This document shows positions 8,480 through 15,864 of a stretch of DNA of 64,000 bases, one piece after another. The notes below the pieces were generated by a model, which was given only the letters and a program-made list of their open reading frames with translations, was not told the DNA's origin and made no database searches. Position numbers and translations under genes: made by a program. The number at the start of each line of letters is the position of its first letter. The stretch's first letter is position 1. This stretch comes from Nitratireductor pacificus pht-3B (GTDB lineage Bacteria; Pseudomonadota; Alphaproteobacteria; Rhizobiales; Rhizobiaceae). The stretch spans positions 1-64,000 of the forward strand of contig NZ_AMRM01000004.1 of assembly GCF_000300335.1 (NCBI RefSeq), given 5' to 3'.

Positions 8480-9226
8480 TCAATGGCCGGGATGGAGCGC
8501 GTCGTTGAGATACATGCAGGTCAGCATCGTGAAGATGTAGGCCTGAATGACCGACATCAACAGTTCAAGACCCGTCAGTGCGATGGTCATCGCAAGGGGG
8601 AGCAGCGAACCTGCCAGTCCGAGCGCACCCAGCCCGCCAAGCGACACGACGAAGCCTGCAAAGACCTTGAGCGTGATATGCCCGGCAAGCATGACCGCAA
8701 AAAGACGCACCGAATGGCTCACCGGGCGGGAAAGGTATGAAACGACCTCGATCGGGACGATGATCGGCGCGAGCACGAGCGGCACGCCGGATGGCAGGAA
8801 AAGCCGGAAGAAGCCCAGCCCGTTGCGCCACAGGCCGTAGACGGTGACGGTGAGGAAAACCATCATCGCCAGCGCGAAGGTGACGATGATGTGGCTGGTG
8901 ACCGTGAAGGCATAGGGGAACATGCCGATCAGGTTGGCGAACAGGACGAACATGAACAGTGAGAACACCAGGGGAAAGAAGCGCATGCCTTCTTCTCCCG
9001 CGTTCTCCCGGAGCGTCTTCGATACGAATTCGTACAGCACCTCCGCCGACGATTGCAGACGCCCGGGCACGAGGCGCCTTCCAGACGTTGCAAACAGGAG
9101 AAACCCGGTGGCGAGCCCGACGATGGCGACCATGTAGGCGGAGGAGTTCGTGAAGCTCAGGTCGAGACCGCCGATTTCAATCGGCAGAATGCGGGATATC
9201 TCGAATTGCTCGATTGGTCCGGCCAT
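8480..9226 (-). CDS. atpB: F0 ATP synthase subunit a homologue, stand-alone copy
   Basis: Full-length subunit a (248 residues), the membrane stator that carries the proton half-channels of F-type ATP synthase. It shows the alphaproteobacterial N-terminus (PIEQFEIS...DLSFTNSS), five to six membrane helices, the helix with the essential Arg ([13 protein letters not shown]174), and the typical C-terminus [21 protein letters not shown] in parts. The residue four after the Arg is Val where relatives usually have Asn. The start is the ATG at 9226, seven bases after GGAGGG; an in-frame extension to 9304 merely translates the riboswitch. Unusually, no atpI, atpE or atpF adjoin it. The neighbours are gdx downstream and a guanidine-II riboswitch upstream, so it is probably a second, specialised copy. 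Confidence 0.9.
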   Translation of the reverse strand: MAGPIEQFEISRILPIEIGGLDLSFTNSSAYMVAIVGLATGFLLFATSGRRLVPGRLQSSAEVLYEFVSKTLRENAGEEGMRFFPLVFSLFMFVLFANLIGMFPYAFTVTSHIIVTFALAMMVFLTVTVYGLWRNGLGFFRLFLPSGVPLVLAPIIVPIEVVSYLSRPVSHSVRLFAVMLAGHITLKVFAGFVVSLGGLGALGLAGSLLPLAMTIALTGLELLMSVIQAYIFTMLTCMYLNDALHPGH

Positions 9227-9230
9227 GATC

Positions 9231-9293
9231 CGGCCCTCCTCTGAGTGGCCGGGTCGTCCCGGAATGCAGTTCAACGGCGCGGGTCGTCCCGAG
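9231..9293 (-). promoter_or_regulatory. Guanidine-II (mini-ykkC) riboswitch controlling the stand-alone atpB
   Basis: The minus-strand leader of atpB contains two hairpins with identical GGG-ACGA-CCC cores. The first is at 9280-9291 (loop 9284-9287). The second, CCGGG-ACGA-CCCGG, is at 9249-9262. A 17-base linker joins them. GGAGGG (9234-9239) lies seven bases before the ATG, and GGGCCGG next to it can pair with CCCGGCC of the second hairpin, as in the gdx leader. Two ACGR-loop hairpins directly before a ribosome site define guanidine-II. Confidence 0.85.
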
Positions 9294-9301
9294 CCGGGCT
9301 T

Positions 9302-9330
9302 CAATTACGCGCTGCCCAATGGCCAGTCAA
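9302..9330 (-). promoter_or_regulatory. Promoter of the riboswitch-atpB transcript
   Basis: On the minus strand TTGACT (9325-9330) and TAATTG (9302-9307) are separated by 17 bases. Transcription would begin near 9295, just before the first riboswitch hairpin, so the leader would hold little besides the riboswitch. Confidence 0.65.
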
Positions 9331-9494
9331 CCGTCCGGTTGCCGCGGCCGCTCCCACACGCAGATTCCACAAAGCTATGGACTTGCCGGCTGTCAGCGTG
9401 CTCAGTTTGTCCCAGGGGGCGGCGCGTTCAGCAGGCGTTGCCTAGATCGGCATCCTGCGTCCAAGGGCAGAATGCCTGTGACGGGACAGGCTTC

Positions 9495-10652
9495 ATGAAC
9501 TATTTCCACCTCGCTCCGCGCCATAAGGACGAACCTCACAGGGCCGCTACGACGCTGGAGCTGATGTTCGACCTGGCATCGGTCATCGCCATTGCGGCCG
9601 CCGCGATCGGCCTCCACCATGGAATTGCGCAAGGTCATGCGCTGGAGGCAATTCCCCAGTTCCTGTTCGCCTTCTTCGCTATCTGGTGGAGCTGGATGAA
9701 CTACACCTGGTTCGCCTCGGCCTATGACAACGGCTCGCCGGGCTTCCTGGTGCTTTCGATGGTCGCGATGTTCGGCGCCCTGATGGTCGCGGCGGGGATA
9801 CCGGCGATCTTCTCGCACAATCCGATCATCCTGTGCCTGGCCGGCTATGTCGTCATGCGCGTCGCCATGGCCCTGTTCTGGTTCGCCGCCGCGGCCGGCG
9901 ACCCCGAGCGTCGGAAGACCGCTCTCGGCTACGGCGTCGGCATCCTTGTGATGCAGTGCTACTGGATCGCCACGGTCCTGATGCTCGCACCGCAGGCGGG
10001 CATGTATGCCCCGTTCCTGGTGATCGGCATCATCGGCGAACTGGCGGTGCCCGCGCTGTCCGAATATTTCTACGGCGACACGACCTGGCACCGGCACCAC
10101 ATCATCGAGCGGTACGGGCTGCTCAACATCATCGTTCTGGGAGAGTGCTTCCTGGCGATCGTCGCCATGCTGGTGCTTGACGAACAGGGGTCGCCCGCCT
10201 CGTGGCATTCCATCCTGTTCGCGGTCACCGCGGCCGTGATCACCTTTTCGATGTGGGGATTGTATTTCACGGACGAGGAGCATCTGAGGGACGATGCGCT
10301 GCGCCGCGCACTGTTCTGGGGATACGGCCATTTCATCATCTTCGCCGCCGGCGCCGCTGCCGGAGCGGGCTTCGCGGTCGTCCACGAGGTGGCGAGCGGA
10401 CATGCCCAGATCGGCGCGTTCACCGCCAGCTTGTCGGTGGCGATCCCGGTGGCGATCTACATGCTGATGATGTGGATCGTGCGTGACCGCTTCACCCCGG
10501 CGCATTGGCGCAAGCTGGCTATCCCTGTCGGTGCCGTTGCCGTTGCGCTGGTGCCGCTGGTGGTCAGCGAAGCCTTGCCGGCGATCGCGGCGATCATACT
10601 GGTCACGGTCATTGTCCGGCGCGGCTTCAAGGAGCGGCGCATCCCGGCCTAG
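9495..10652 (+). CDS. Low temperature requirement A (LtrA) family membrane protein
   Basis: Polytopic inner-membrane protein of 385 residues with about ten to twelve hydrophobic helices. The N-terminal region ATTLELMFDLASVIAIAAAA and the WWSWMNYTWFASAYDNG segment are LtrA family hallmarks. LtrA was named after a Listeria cold-growth gene and its biochemical role is not established. The ATG at 9495 is chosen because family similarity begins there; the longer upstream frame overlaps the divergent riboswitch region. It diverges from the atpB transcript and is followed directly by a repeat element. Confidence 0.83.
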   Translation: MNYFHLAPRHKDEPHRAATTLELMFDLASVIAIAAAAIGLHHGIAQGHALEAIPQFLFAFFAIWWSWMNYTWFASAYDNGSPGFLVLSMVAMFGALMVAAGIPAIFSHNPIILCLAGYVVMRVAMALFWFAAAAGDPERRKTALGYGVGILVMQCYWIATVLMLAPQAGMYAPFLVIGIIGELAVPALSEYFYGDTTWHRHHIIERYGLLNIIVLGECFLAIVAMLVLDEQGSPASWHSILFAVTAAVITFSMWGLYFTDEEHLRDDALRRALFWGYGHFIIFAAGAAAGAGFAVVHEVASGHAQIGAFTASLSVAIPVAIYMLMMWIVRDRFTPAHWRKLAIPVGAVAVALVPLVVSEALPAIAAIILVTVIVRRGFKERRIPA

Positions 10653-10715
10653 AGCATTCTGCAGTCAGGTGGAAACACCTGACGTCCGCATAAATGCGGA
10701 AAAACAAGAAGATAG
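10653..10715 (+). repeat. Dispersed intergenic repeat, copy A
   Basis: Starts right after the ltrA stop with AGCATTCTGCAGTCAGGTGG, and includes CACCTGACGTCCGCATAAA and TGCGGAAAAACAA. The GTCAGGTG...CACCTGAC and CCGCAT...ATGCGG arms form two hairpins. Similar copies occur at 10767-10819 (inverted), 15714-15780 and 35853-35912 (inverted). Confidence 0.8.
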
Positions 10716-10752
10716 ACCCGTTCGGCGTTTCTGTGAAACGTTGAACGGGTCT
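10714..10752 (+). repeat. Palindrome between inverted repeat copies A and B
   Basis: AGACCCGTTC and GAACGGGTCT form a long stem enclosing a second small hairpin (CGTTT/AAACG). It sits between two head-to-head copies of the dispersed repeat, giving an overall palindromic composite element of about 170 bases with no coding content. Confidence 0.6.
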
Positions 10753-10766
10753 AGACCGGCCCAGTG

Positions 10767-10819
10767 TCTCCGCATTCACGCGGACGTGGGGTGAACCCGC
10801 CTGGCTGCAGAATGCTCCA
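10767..10819 (-). repeat. Dispersed intergenic repeat, copy B (inverted)
   Basis: Minus-strand reading gives AGCATTCTGCAGCCAGGCGG, then CACGTCCGCGTGAATGCGG. It matches copy A with compensating changes in the hairpin arms, which suggests the folded structure is what is conserved. Confidence 0.75.
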
Positions 10820-10985
10820 GCGGGCAATCGGTCCCATCGCTGCCCGGCGCTCTCCAGTGGCCCGCCCCGCGCAAGCACACATATCGACATACCGCATCGC
10901 TGGCTGTAGAGGCAGCCTGCTCTCGGGCGCGCCCGGACGGGGCTTTCGCCGAGGCACGGCTTTTTTTGTTTTCATCAGGACGATC

Positions 10986-11489
10986 ATGCAGGAAGAAGCA
11001 CCAGGCAGCGATGCCGAGATCACACTCCGCCGGGTTACCTCAGCGAATGTGTCGGAGATATGCGAACTGAGCGATACGCTCTCGGAGGAACAGAGGGATT
11101 TCGTCGCCGACAACGGAACGTCGATCGCGGAAGGCTTCTGTTCGGAATCGGCATGGTTCCGCGGGGTCTACGCGGATGAGTGCCTGATCGGCTTCGTGAT
11201 GCTGCACGAGGGTTCGGACTGGGACGACGGGATCGATTGTCCGGGCCCCTATCTGTGGCGCTTCATGATCGCTGGGCCGTTCCAGAACCGGGGATTCGGG
11301 AAGCGGGCGATCGAGAAGGTCGCGGACCGCCTGCGCGCGCGCGGCGCACGGGAACTCTACACGAGCTTCGGCCTTGGCGCGGGCGGACCGCAGAAATTCT
11401 ACGAAAAGCTCGGCTTCGTGCCGACCGGCGGCATGTTCGACGAGGAAGTCGAGGTGGTTCTCGCGTTGAATGGCCCTGTTCACCGTTAA
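10986..11489 (+). CDS. GNAT-family N-acetyltransferase
   Basis: Acetyl-CoA-dependent acetyltransferase of 167 residues. Motif A is seen at WRFMIAGPFQNRGFGKRAIEKV, including the Q-x-x-G-x-G loop that binds acetyl-CoA. The C-terminal GGPQKFYEKLGFVPTG carries the typical Tyr of the GNAT fold. The N-terminus (ITLRRVTSANVSEICELS) and the YADECLIGFVML strand resemble polyamine-type acetyltransferases such as BltD/PaiA, but the substrate is unproven. The ATG at 10986 follows AGGA by five bases; the longer upstream frame reads through repeat DNA. Confidence 0.82.
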   Translation: MQEEAPGSDAEITLRRVTSANVSEICELSDTLSEEQRDFVADNGTSIAEGFCSESAWFRGVYADECLIGFVMLHEGSDWDDGIDCPGPYLWRFMIAGPFQNRGFGKRAIEKVADRLRARGARELYTSFGLGAGGPQKFYEKLGFVPTGGMFDEEVEVVLALNGPVHR

Positions 11490-11516
11490 GTGTGGCCGTG
11501 GTAATCACTTCTTCGA

Positions 11517-12455
11517 ATGAAGAAGAGCTTTACAAGGACCGGCCGCGGGCTGGATGGCGTCTCGGCTTTCCTGAGGGTCGCCGAGCGCCGCAGTTTTCGC
11601 GCGGCGGCGGCCGATCTCGGCGTGTCGCCCTCTGCCGTCAGCCAGGCGGTGAAGGCGCTTGAAGCGCGTGTCGGCGTGGCGCTGGTCTCGCGCTCGACGC
11701 GCAGCGTCGGCCTGACGGAAGCCGGTCAGCGCTTCATCGAGCGGGCGAAGCCGGCCATGGAGAATCTCGACGCGGCTTTCGAGGCTGCCCGCTCCCTCGG
11801 CGAGCGCCCCTCCGGTCTGCTGCGCATCACCGCGCCCCGCTCGGTGATCGCACCGGTGCTGGAGCCGGCATTGCCGGAGTTCTGCGCGGCCTATCCTGAA
11901 ATCGGCATCGAGATAGTGGCGGATTCGGGTTTCGTCGACATCGTCTCGGAAGGTTTCGACGCCGGCATAAGGCTCGGAGAGCTGGTTCACGCCGACATGA
12001 TCGGCGCCCGGCTGACGCCGCCGTTCCGATACTGCGTCGTCGGCGCCCCCTCCTATTTCGCCCGGCACGGCAGGCCCTTGACGCCTGCCGATCTCGGCGC
12101 TCACCGCGCGCTCCGCTATCGCCTGCAGAGTTCGGGCGCGCTCTATCGCTGGGAGTTCGTCGAGAATGGCCGCGAGGTCGAGATTGACGTACCCGGCCCG
12201 CTGACGCTCAACGACGAGACGCTGCTGCCCTCCCTGGCGCTGAAGGGCCTTGGCCTTGCCTATCTGGCGGAGCCGCTGGTGCGCGGCCATGTCAGGCGCG
12301 GCGCACTGGAAACCGTGCTGGACGCCTTCTGTCCGGAAAGCCCCGGCCTGTTTCTCTACTATCCCGGCCGCGCCCAGAGCCTGCCGAAGCTCAAGGTCTT
12401 CGTCGAGCACATGATGCGGCAGCGCCCCTCTCTCGAGGCGCATATGTCGCTTTGA
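11517..12455 (+). CDS. LysR-family transcriptional regulator (AaeR/CrgA-like)
   Basis: LTTR of 312 residues. The N-terminal winged helix (about 12-70) includes SFRAAAADLGVSPSAVSQAV and LVSRSTRSVGLTEAG, typical of the AaeR/CrgA branch. The substrate-binding domain spans about 100-300. It is followed on the same strand, after 150 bases, by an exported SDR gene. A perfect inverted repeat in that gap (12491-12509) is a candidate binding site, so the SDR is a plausible target. The effector is unknown. Confidence 0.87.
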   Translation: MKKSFTRTGRGLDGVSAFLRVAERRSFRAAAADLGVSPSAVSQAVKALEARVGVALVSRSTRSVGLTEAGQRFIERAKPAMENLDAAFEAARSLGERPSGLLRITAPRSVIAPVLEPALPEFCAAYPEIGIEIVADSGFVDIVSEGFDAGIRLGELVHADMIGARLTPPFRYCVVGAPSYFARHGRPLTPADLGAHRALRYRLQSSGALYRWEFVENGREVEIDVPGPLTLNDETLLPSLALKGLGLAYLAEPLVRGHVRRGALETVLDAFCPESPGLFLYYPGRAQSLPKLKVFVEHMMRQRPSLEAHMSL

Positions 12456-12490
12456 GCCACCGGGCGGCCCCGGGGCCGGGGCGCCTCTAT

Positions 12491-12509
12491 CGTGAAGCGA
12501 TGCTTCACG
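12491..12509. promoter_or_regulatory. Perfect inverted repeat between LysR and SDR genes
   Basis: CGTGAAGC-GAT-GCTTCACG, an 8-base arm palindrome with a 3-base centre and an internal T-N13-A core. No T-run follows, so it looks more like an operator for the adjacent LysR protein than a terminator. This is inference from position and symmetry only. Confidence 0.45.
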
Positions 12510-12604
12510 GCTCATGCAGTTAAGGCCGGATTGTCGTAGGCTGCAGCCGCGTTCTAGCCTTGCGCGACTTCAATGCGTAACCCGGACAAGGCGGCTGGCG
12601 AGAG

Positions 12605-13546
12605 ATGACTGAAACCGGAACGGACAAACCGGCAAGCCCCGGACGGCGGCGTGTGCTGGGTGCGGCTGCGGCGGGCACCCTGGCGGGTGCGGCGATCGGG
12701 ATCACGGGCGGCATGGCGCTGGCCGGGGCGGGGCGCCCGCCGGCCGCGCCGGTCTTCGAGGGCAGGCGCCGTTTCGCCGATCAGGTGGTGATGATCACGG
12801 GCGCGACGTCGGGGATCGGCCGGGCGGCCGCCGAAGCCTTTGCGGCGGAGGGCGCGCGGGTCGTCTTCTGCGGGCGGCGCGAGGCCCTGGGCGCGCAGGT
12901 GGAGAACACCATCCGTGAAGCCGGCGGCGAAGCGCTCTACATCAGGGCGGATGTGCGCGAGAAGGACGACATCGACGATTTCGTCCGGCGCGCCGTGGCG
13001 CAGTTCGGCGGGATAGACCTGGCGCTCAACAATGCCGGCATCAGCTTCAGCAAGCCGCTGCACGAGATCGGGGCGGACGAATGGGACGACCTGCAGGATA
13101 CGAATGTGCGCGGCGTCTTCCTGTCGATGAGGGCGCAGATTCCGCACATGCTCGATCGCGGCGGCCAGATCATCGTGACCTCCTCGGTCAACATCGACGG
13201 GGCGCGCCCCGGTCTCGGCGCCTACAATGCAAGCAAGCGGGCGCTGGCGGGTCTGGTGCAGACCGCGGCGCTGGAATATGCCGGCAGGGGCCTCAGGGTG
13301 AACGGGATCTGCCCGGGCGCCACCGACACCGAGATGATCCGCCGGCAGGCGGGCTTCATGGACGCTCCGGATGCCGCATGGAACGCGGCGATCGGGCTCT
13401 GGAGCCGCAGCAATGTCTCCGGCCTGCAGCGGGTCGCGGCACCCCGCGAGATCGCGGCTGCCATTCTGAACATGGCCTCCCCGGACATGAGCTATCTGAA
13501 CGGTTCGATGATCTTCGTCGATGGCGGCATGACTGCGTCCCTTTGA
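12605..13546 (+). CDS. Short-chain dehydrogenase/reductase with Tat signal
   Basis: NAD(P)-dependent oxidoreductase of the classical SDR family, 313 residues. The N-terminus has a twin-arginine motif (GRRRVLGAAAAG) followed by a hydrophobic stretch to about residue 45, predicting Tat export. The Rossmann motif ITGATSGIGRAAAEAF, the NNAG motif and the active-site YNASK (Y-x-x-x-K) with upstream SS are intact, and the C-terminus has FVDGGMT. Tat export is consistent with folding around the cofactor before export. Likely under the preceding LysR gene. Substrate unknown. Confidence 0.88.
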   Translation: MTETGTDKPASPGRRRVLGAAAAGTLAGAAIGITGGMALAGAGRPPAAPVFEGRRRFADQVVMITGATSGIGRAAAEAFAAEGARVVFCGRREALGAQVENTIREAGGEALYIRADVREKDDIDDFVRRAVAQFGGIDLALNNAGISFSKPLHEIGADEWDDLQDTNVRGVFLSMRAQIPHMLDRGGQIIVTSSVNIDGARPGLGAYNASKRALAGLVQTAALEYAGRGLRVNGICPGATDTEMIRRQAGFMDAPDAAWNAAIGLWSRSNVSGLQRVAAPREIAAAILNMASPDMSYLNGSMIFVDGGMTASL

Positions 13547-13621
13547 TGGGAGCGCCAAGCAGGCGCATCCCTTCGGAAGACGCCGCGGGCGCACTTTCAG
13601 TCCGCGGCGCCGCTCCTCCCC

Positions 13622-15145
13622 TCAATCGCTCCGCGCCCGCCGGAGGAATGCCATCGATATCCCCGCCAGCACGACCATGAGGCCGCTTCCGGCGAGGGCG
13701 ACCGCAGCCATGCCGTTCGCAAAGGCCGCGTTGCCGAGGCTGGAGAGCTGAGTGGCGACGGGGTGGGCCGTTTCGTTGAGGGCGGCGGCAAGCATGCCGA
13801 GGGAATCCTGCGCCGCGTTCGCGAGGTTCGGCGGCAGGTCGGCGGGCAAGTCGCCGGCGACCTGCGACCGGTAGACCGCGACGCTGAGGCTTCCCAGAAC
13901 GGCGATGCCCAGCGCCATGCCGAACTCCCCGCTCGTCTCCGAGAGGCCGGAGGCCTCGCCGGCGCGCTCGGGAGGCGCTGCGCTGACGATCAGGTTGACC
14001 GTCAGGGTCATGGTGGCGCTGGAGCCGATGGTGGCGAGCGTCAGTCCGGTGACGAGGAGTGGCAGGCCGGGCGGGTTTCCGGTGCCGGCCAGCAACGCCA
14101 GCCCTGCGGCGCCCACACCCAGCATGAGGGCGATGACGAGGGCCGGCCGCATGACGATGGCCAGCTTCGATGCGGCGATGGCGCCGACGATGCCGGCCAC
14201 GGTCGCGGGCAGCATGGCAAGGCCGGCATCGAGCGGTGAAAGGCCGAGCACGAGTTGCAGGTATTGCGAGCCGAGGAAATAGGGAGCACCCACGGAGAAG
14301 ATCGCCAGGAACTGGATGCCGAGCGCGGACGAGAAGGCCGGTATCCTGAACAGGGTGAGATCGATCATCGGGTTCGAAAGCCGCAACTGCCGCCTTGCGA
14401 AAATGAAGATGAGCGCCGCGCCGGCAAGGACGAAGGCCCAGGCCTGCAGGTCCGCGCCATGGGCGGCAATCTGCTTGATGCCGTAGACCCCGCCGAGCAT
14501 GCCGGCCAGCAGCAGGGCCACGCTCGGCAGATCGATGCGGCCGAGTTTCTCGGATCGATGCTCGGGCAACAGCAGCGGCGCGGCGATCAAGACGACCAGC
14601 GTCAGGGGAACGTTCAGGAGGAACACGCTGCCCCACCAGAAATGCTCGAGCAGGACGCCGCCGAGCAGCGGCCCGGCCGCCGTGCCGGCCATGAACACGC
14701 TGGACCACAGGGCGATGGCGAGGCCGCGCTGTCCGTCGTCGGCGAACATGTTGGTGATCAGCGAAAGGGTGGAGGGCATCAGCGTCGCAGCGGTGATGCC
14801 GAGCAGCGCCCGGGCGAGGATGAGCATCTCCGGCGAGGCGGCGAAGGCGGCAAGCATCGAGGCGACGCCGAAGGCCGCGGTGCCGATCATCAGCAGGCGC
14901 CGGCGGCCGATGCGGTCGCCGATCGTTCCCATGCTGATCAGCAGCCCGGCGATCATGAAGCCGTATATGTCGACGATCCAGAGCATCTGCGTCGAGGAGG
15001 GTTCGAGCGCGGTCGTGATCGACGGTACCGCCAGATGGAGCACGGTCATGTCGATGGCGACAAGCAGCGTCGGAAGGGCGAGGGTCGCCAGCCCGAGCCA
15101 TTCGCGCGGCCCGGCCCGGGAGGAAGTCTTGTCCGTTGAGGTCAC
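13622..15145 (-). CDS. MFS drug exporter, DHA2 (14-helix) family
   Basis: Inner-membrane proton antiporter of the EmrB/QacA type, 507 residues with about 14 membrane helices. Motif A is seen at GTIGDRIGRRRLLMIG, and the LLGGVLLEHFWWGSVFLLNVP segment corresponds to the DHA2 signature in helix 5-6. The start is a GTG at 15145, eight bases after GGAG. It diverges from soxR. Its promoter has the 19-base spacer typical of MerR-family activation with a SoxR-like operator inside, so redox-cycling compounds or oxidants are the likely inducers. No membrane fusion or outer-membrane partner is nearby. Confidence 0.9.
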   Translation of the reverse strand: MTSTDKTSSRAGPREWLGLATLALPTLLVAIDMTVLHLAVPSITTALEPSSTQMLWIVDIYGFMIAGLLISMGTIGDRIGRRRLLMIGTAAFGVASMLAAFAASPEMLILARALLGITAATLMPSTLSLITNMFADDGQRGLAIALWSSVFMAGTAAGPLLGGVLLEHFWWGSVFLLNVPLTLVVLIAAPLLLPEHRSEKLGRIDLPSVALLLAGMLGGVYGIKQIAAHGADLQAWAFVLAGAALIFIFARRQLRLSNPMIDLTLFRIPAFSSALGIQFLAIFSVGAPYFLGSQYLQLVLGLSPLDAGLAMLPATVAGIVGAIAASKLAIVMRPALVIALMLGVGAAGLALLAGTGNPPGLPLLVTGLTLATIGSSATMTLTVNLIVSAAPPERAGEASGLSETSGEFGMALGIAVLGSLSVAVYRSQVAGDLPADLPPNLANAAQDSLGMLAAALNETAHPVATQLSSLGNAAFANGMAAVALAGSGLMVVLAGISMAFLRRARSD

Positions 15146-15176
15146 TGATGCGTCTCCAGATCGTTGAATCCGCTCC

Positions 15177-15207
15177 GTGATAAAAGTTCAAGTAAGCTTG
15201 AAGTCAA
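15177..15207 (-). promoter_or_regulatory. MerR-type promoter of the MFS gene
   Basis: On the minus strand TTGACT (15202-15207) and TATCAC (15177-15182) are separated by 19 bases. This overlong spacer is diagnostic for promoters activated by DNA distortion by MerR/SoxR proteins. Confidence 0.7.
15187..15202. promoter_or_regulatory. SoxR-type operator
   Basis: TTCAAG-TAAG-CTTGAA lies inside the 19-base spacer of the MFS promoter. It closely matches the SoxR consensus seen at E. coli soxS (CTCAAGTTAACTTGAG). Confidence 0.75.
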
Positions 15208-15232
15208 GCGTCGTCCATGCGATGTCTGCGGG

Positions 15233-15694
15233 ATGGCGGCATTTCTGACGATACAGGAAGTCTCGAGGCGCAGCGGCGTGGCCGCCTCGGCGCTGCGCTA
15301 TTACGAGGAACGTGGGCTGATCCGGTCTGAACGCGCCGGCTCCGGCCATCGACGTTATGAACGCGCCGTGCTGCGGCGGATCGCCTTCATCGTCTTCGCC
15401 CAGCGCGTGGGCCTGCGGCTTGAGGAGATCAGGACCGAGCTGGACAAGCTGCCCACCGATCACATCCCCACGGGAGCCGACTGGGAAAAATTGTCCAGCG
15501 TGTGGAGCGAGCGCATCGACGAGCGGATCGCCGAACTGGAGCGCCTCAAGAACGGCCTGGCGGACTGCATCAGCTGCGGCTGCCTGTCGCTTTCGCAGTG
15601 CAAGCTTTCCAACCCCCAGGATCGCGCCAAGCTTCTGGGCCCCGGTCCCCGCTACTGGGTGGGCGCGCGGGACATGAAGAGCCTCCTGCCGTGA
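15233..15694 (+). CDS. soxR: SoxR, redox-sensing MerR-family activator
   Basis: Homodimeric [2Fe-2S] transcription factor of 153 residues. The MerR helix-turn-helix occupies about 5-50 (SGVAASALRYYEERGLI) and a dimerisation helix about 82-110. The cluster-binding cysteines CISCGCLSLSQC are C112, C115, C117 and C123, the C-x2-C-x-C-x5-C pattern of SoxR. The start at 15233 is preferred; an upstream in-frame ATG at 15164 would place the operator inside the coding region. No soxS is present. As in most non-enteric bacteria SoxR probably acts directly, here on the divergent MFS gene. Confidence 0.93.
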   Translation: MAAFLTIQEVSRRSGVAASALRYYEERGLIRSERAGSGHRRYERAVLRRIAFIVFAQRVGLRLEEIRTELDKLPTDHIPTGADWEKLSSVWSERIDERIAELERLKNGLADCISCGCLSLSQCKLSNPQDRAKLLGPGPRYWVGARDMKSLLP

Positions 15695-15713
15695 GGAACG
15701 CGCGGCGCGATAT

Positions 15714-15780
15714 AGCGTTCTGCAGTCAGATGGAATCACATGACGTCTGCATAAACGCGAAAAAACAAAGAGATACACCC
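15714..15780 (+). repeat. Dispersed intergenic repeat, copy C
   Basis: Begins AGCGTTCTGCAGTCAGATGG and continues with CACATGACGTCTGCATAAA and an A-rich tail. It is the most diverged of the four copies. It separates soxR from the next GNAT gene. Confidence 0.75.
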
Positions 15781-15864
15781 GTTGCGCAGGGCAGCGCGAT
15801 GGCCCTGTCCCTTGAGATGTGATGATGCCGGCGCCGACGGCATCTGCCTGCGCCTGGAGCCCCG

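Noticed and set aside
9227..9304. 26-residue extension of AtpB
   Set aside because: It reads through the riboswitch hairpins and ribosome site; the ATG at 9226 is correctly spaced after GGAGGG.
15164..15232. Longer SoxR with 23 extra residues
   Set aside because: It would put the SoxR operator and the divergent promoter within coding sequence; similarity to SoxR begins at 15233.
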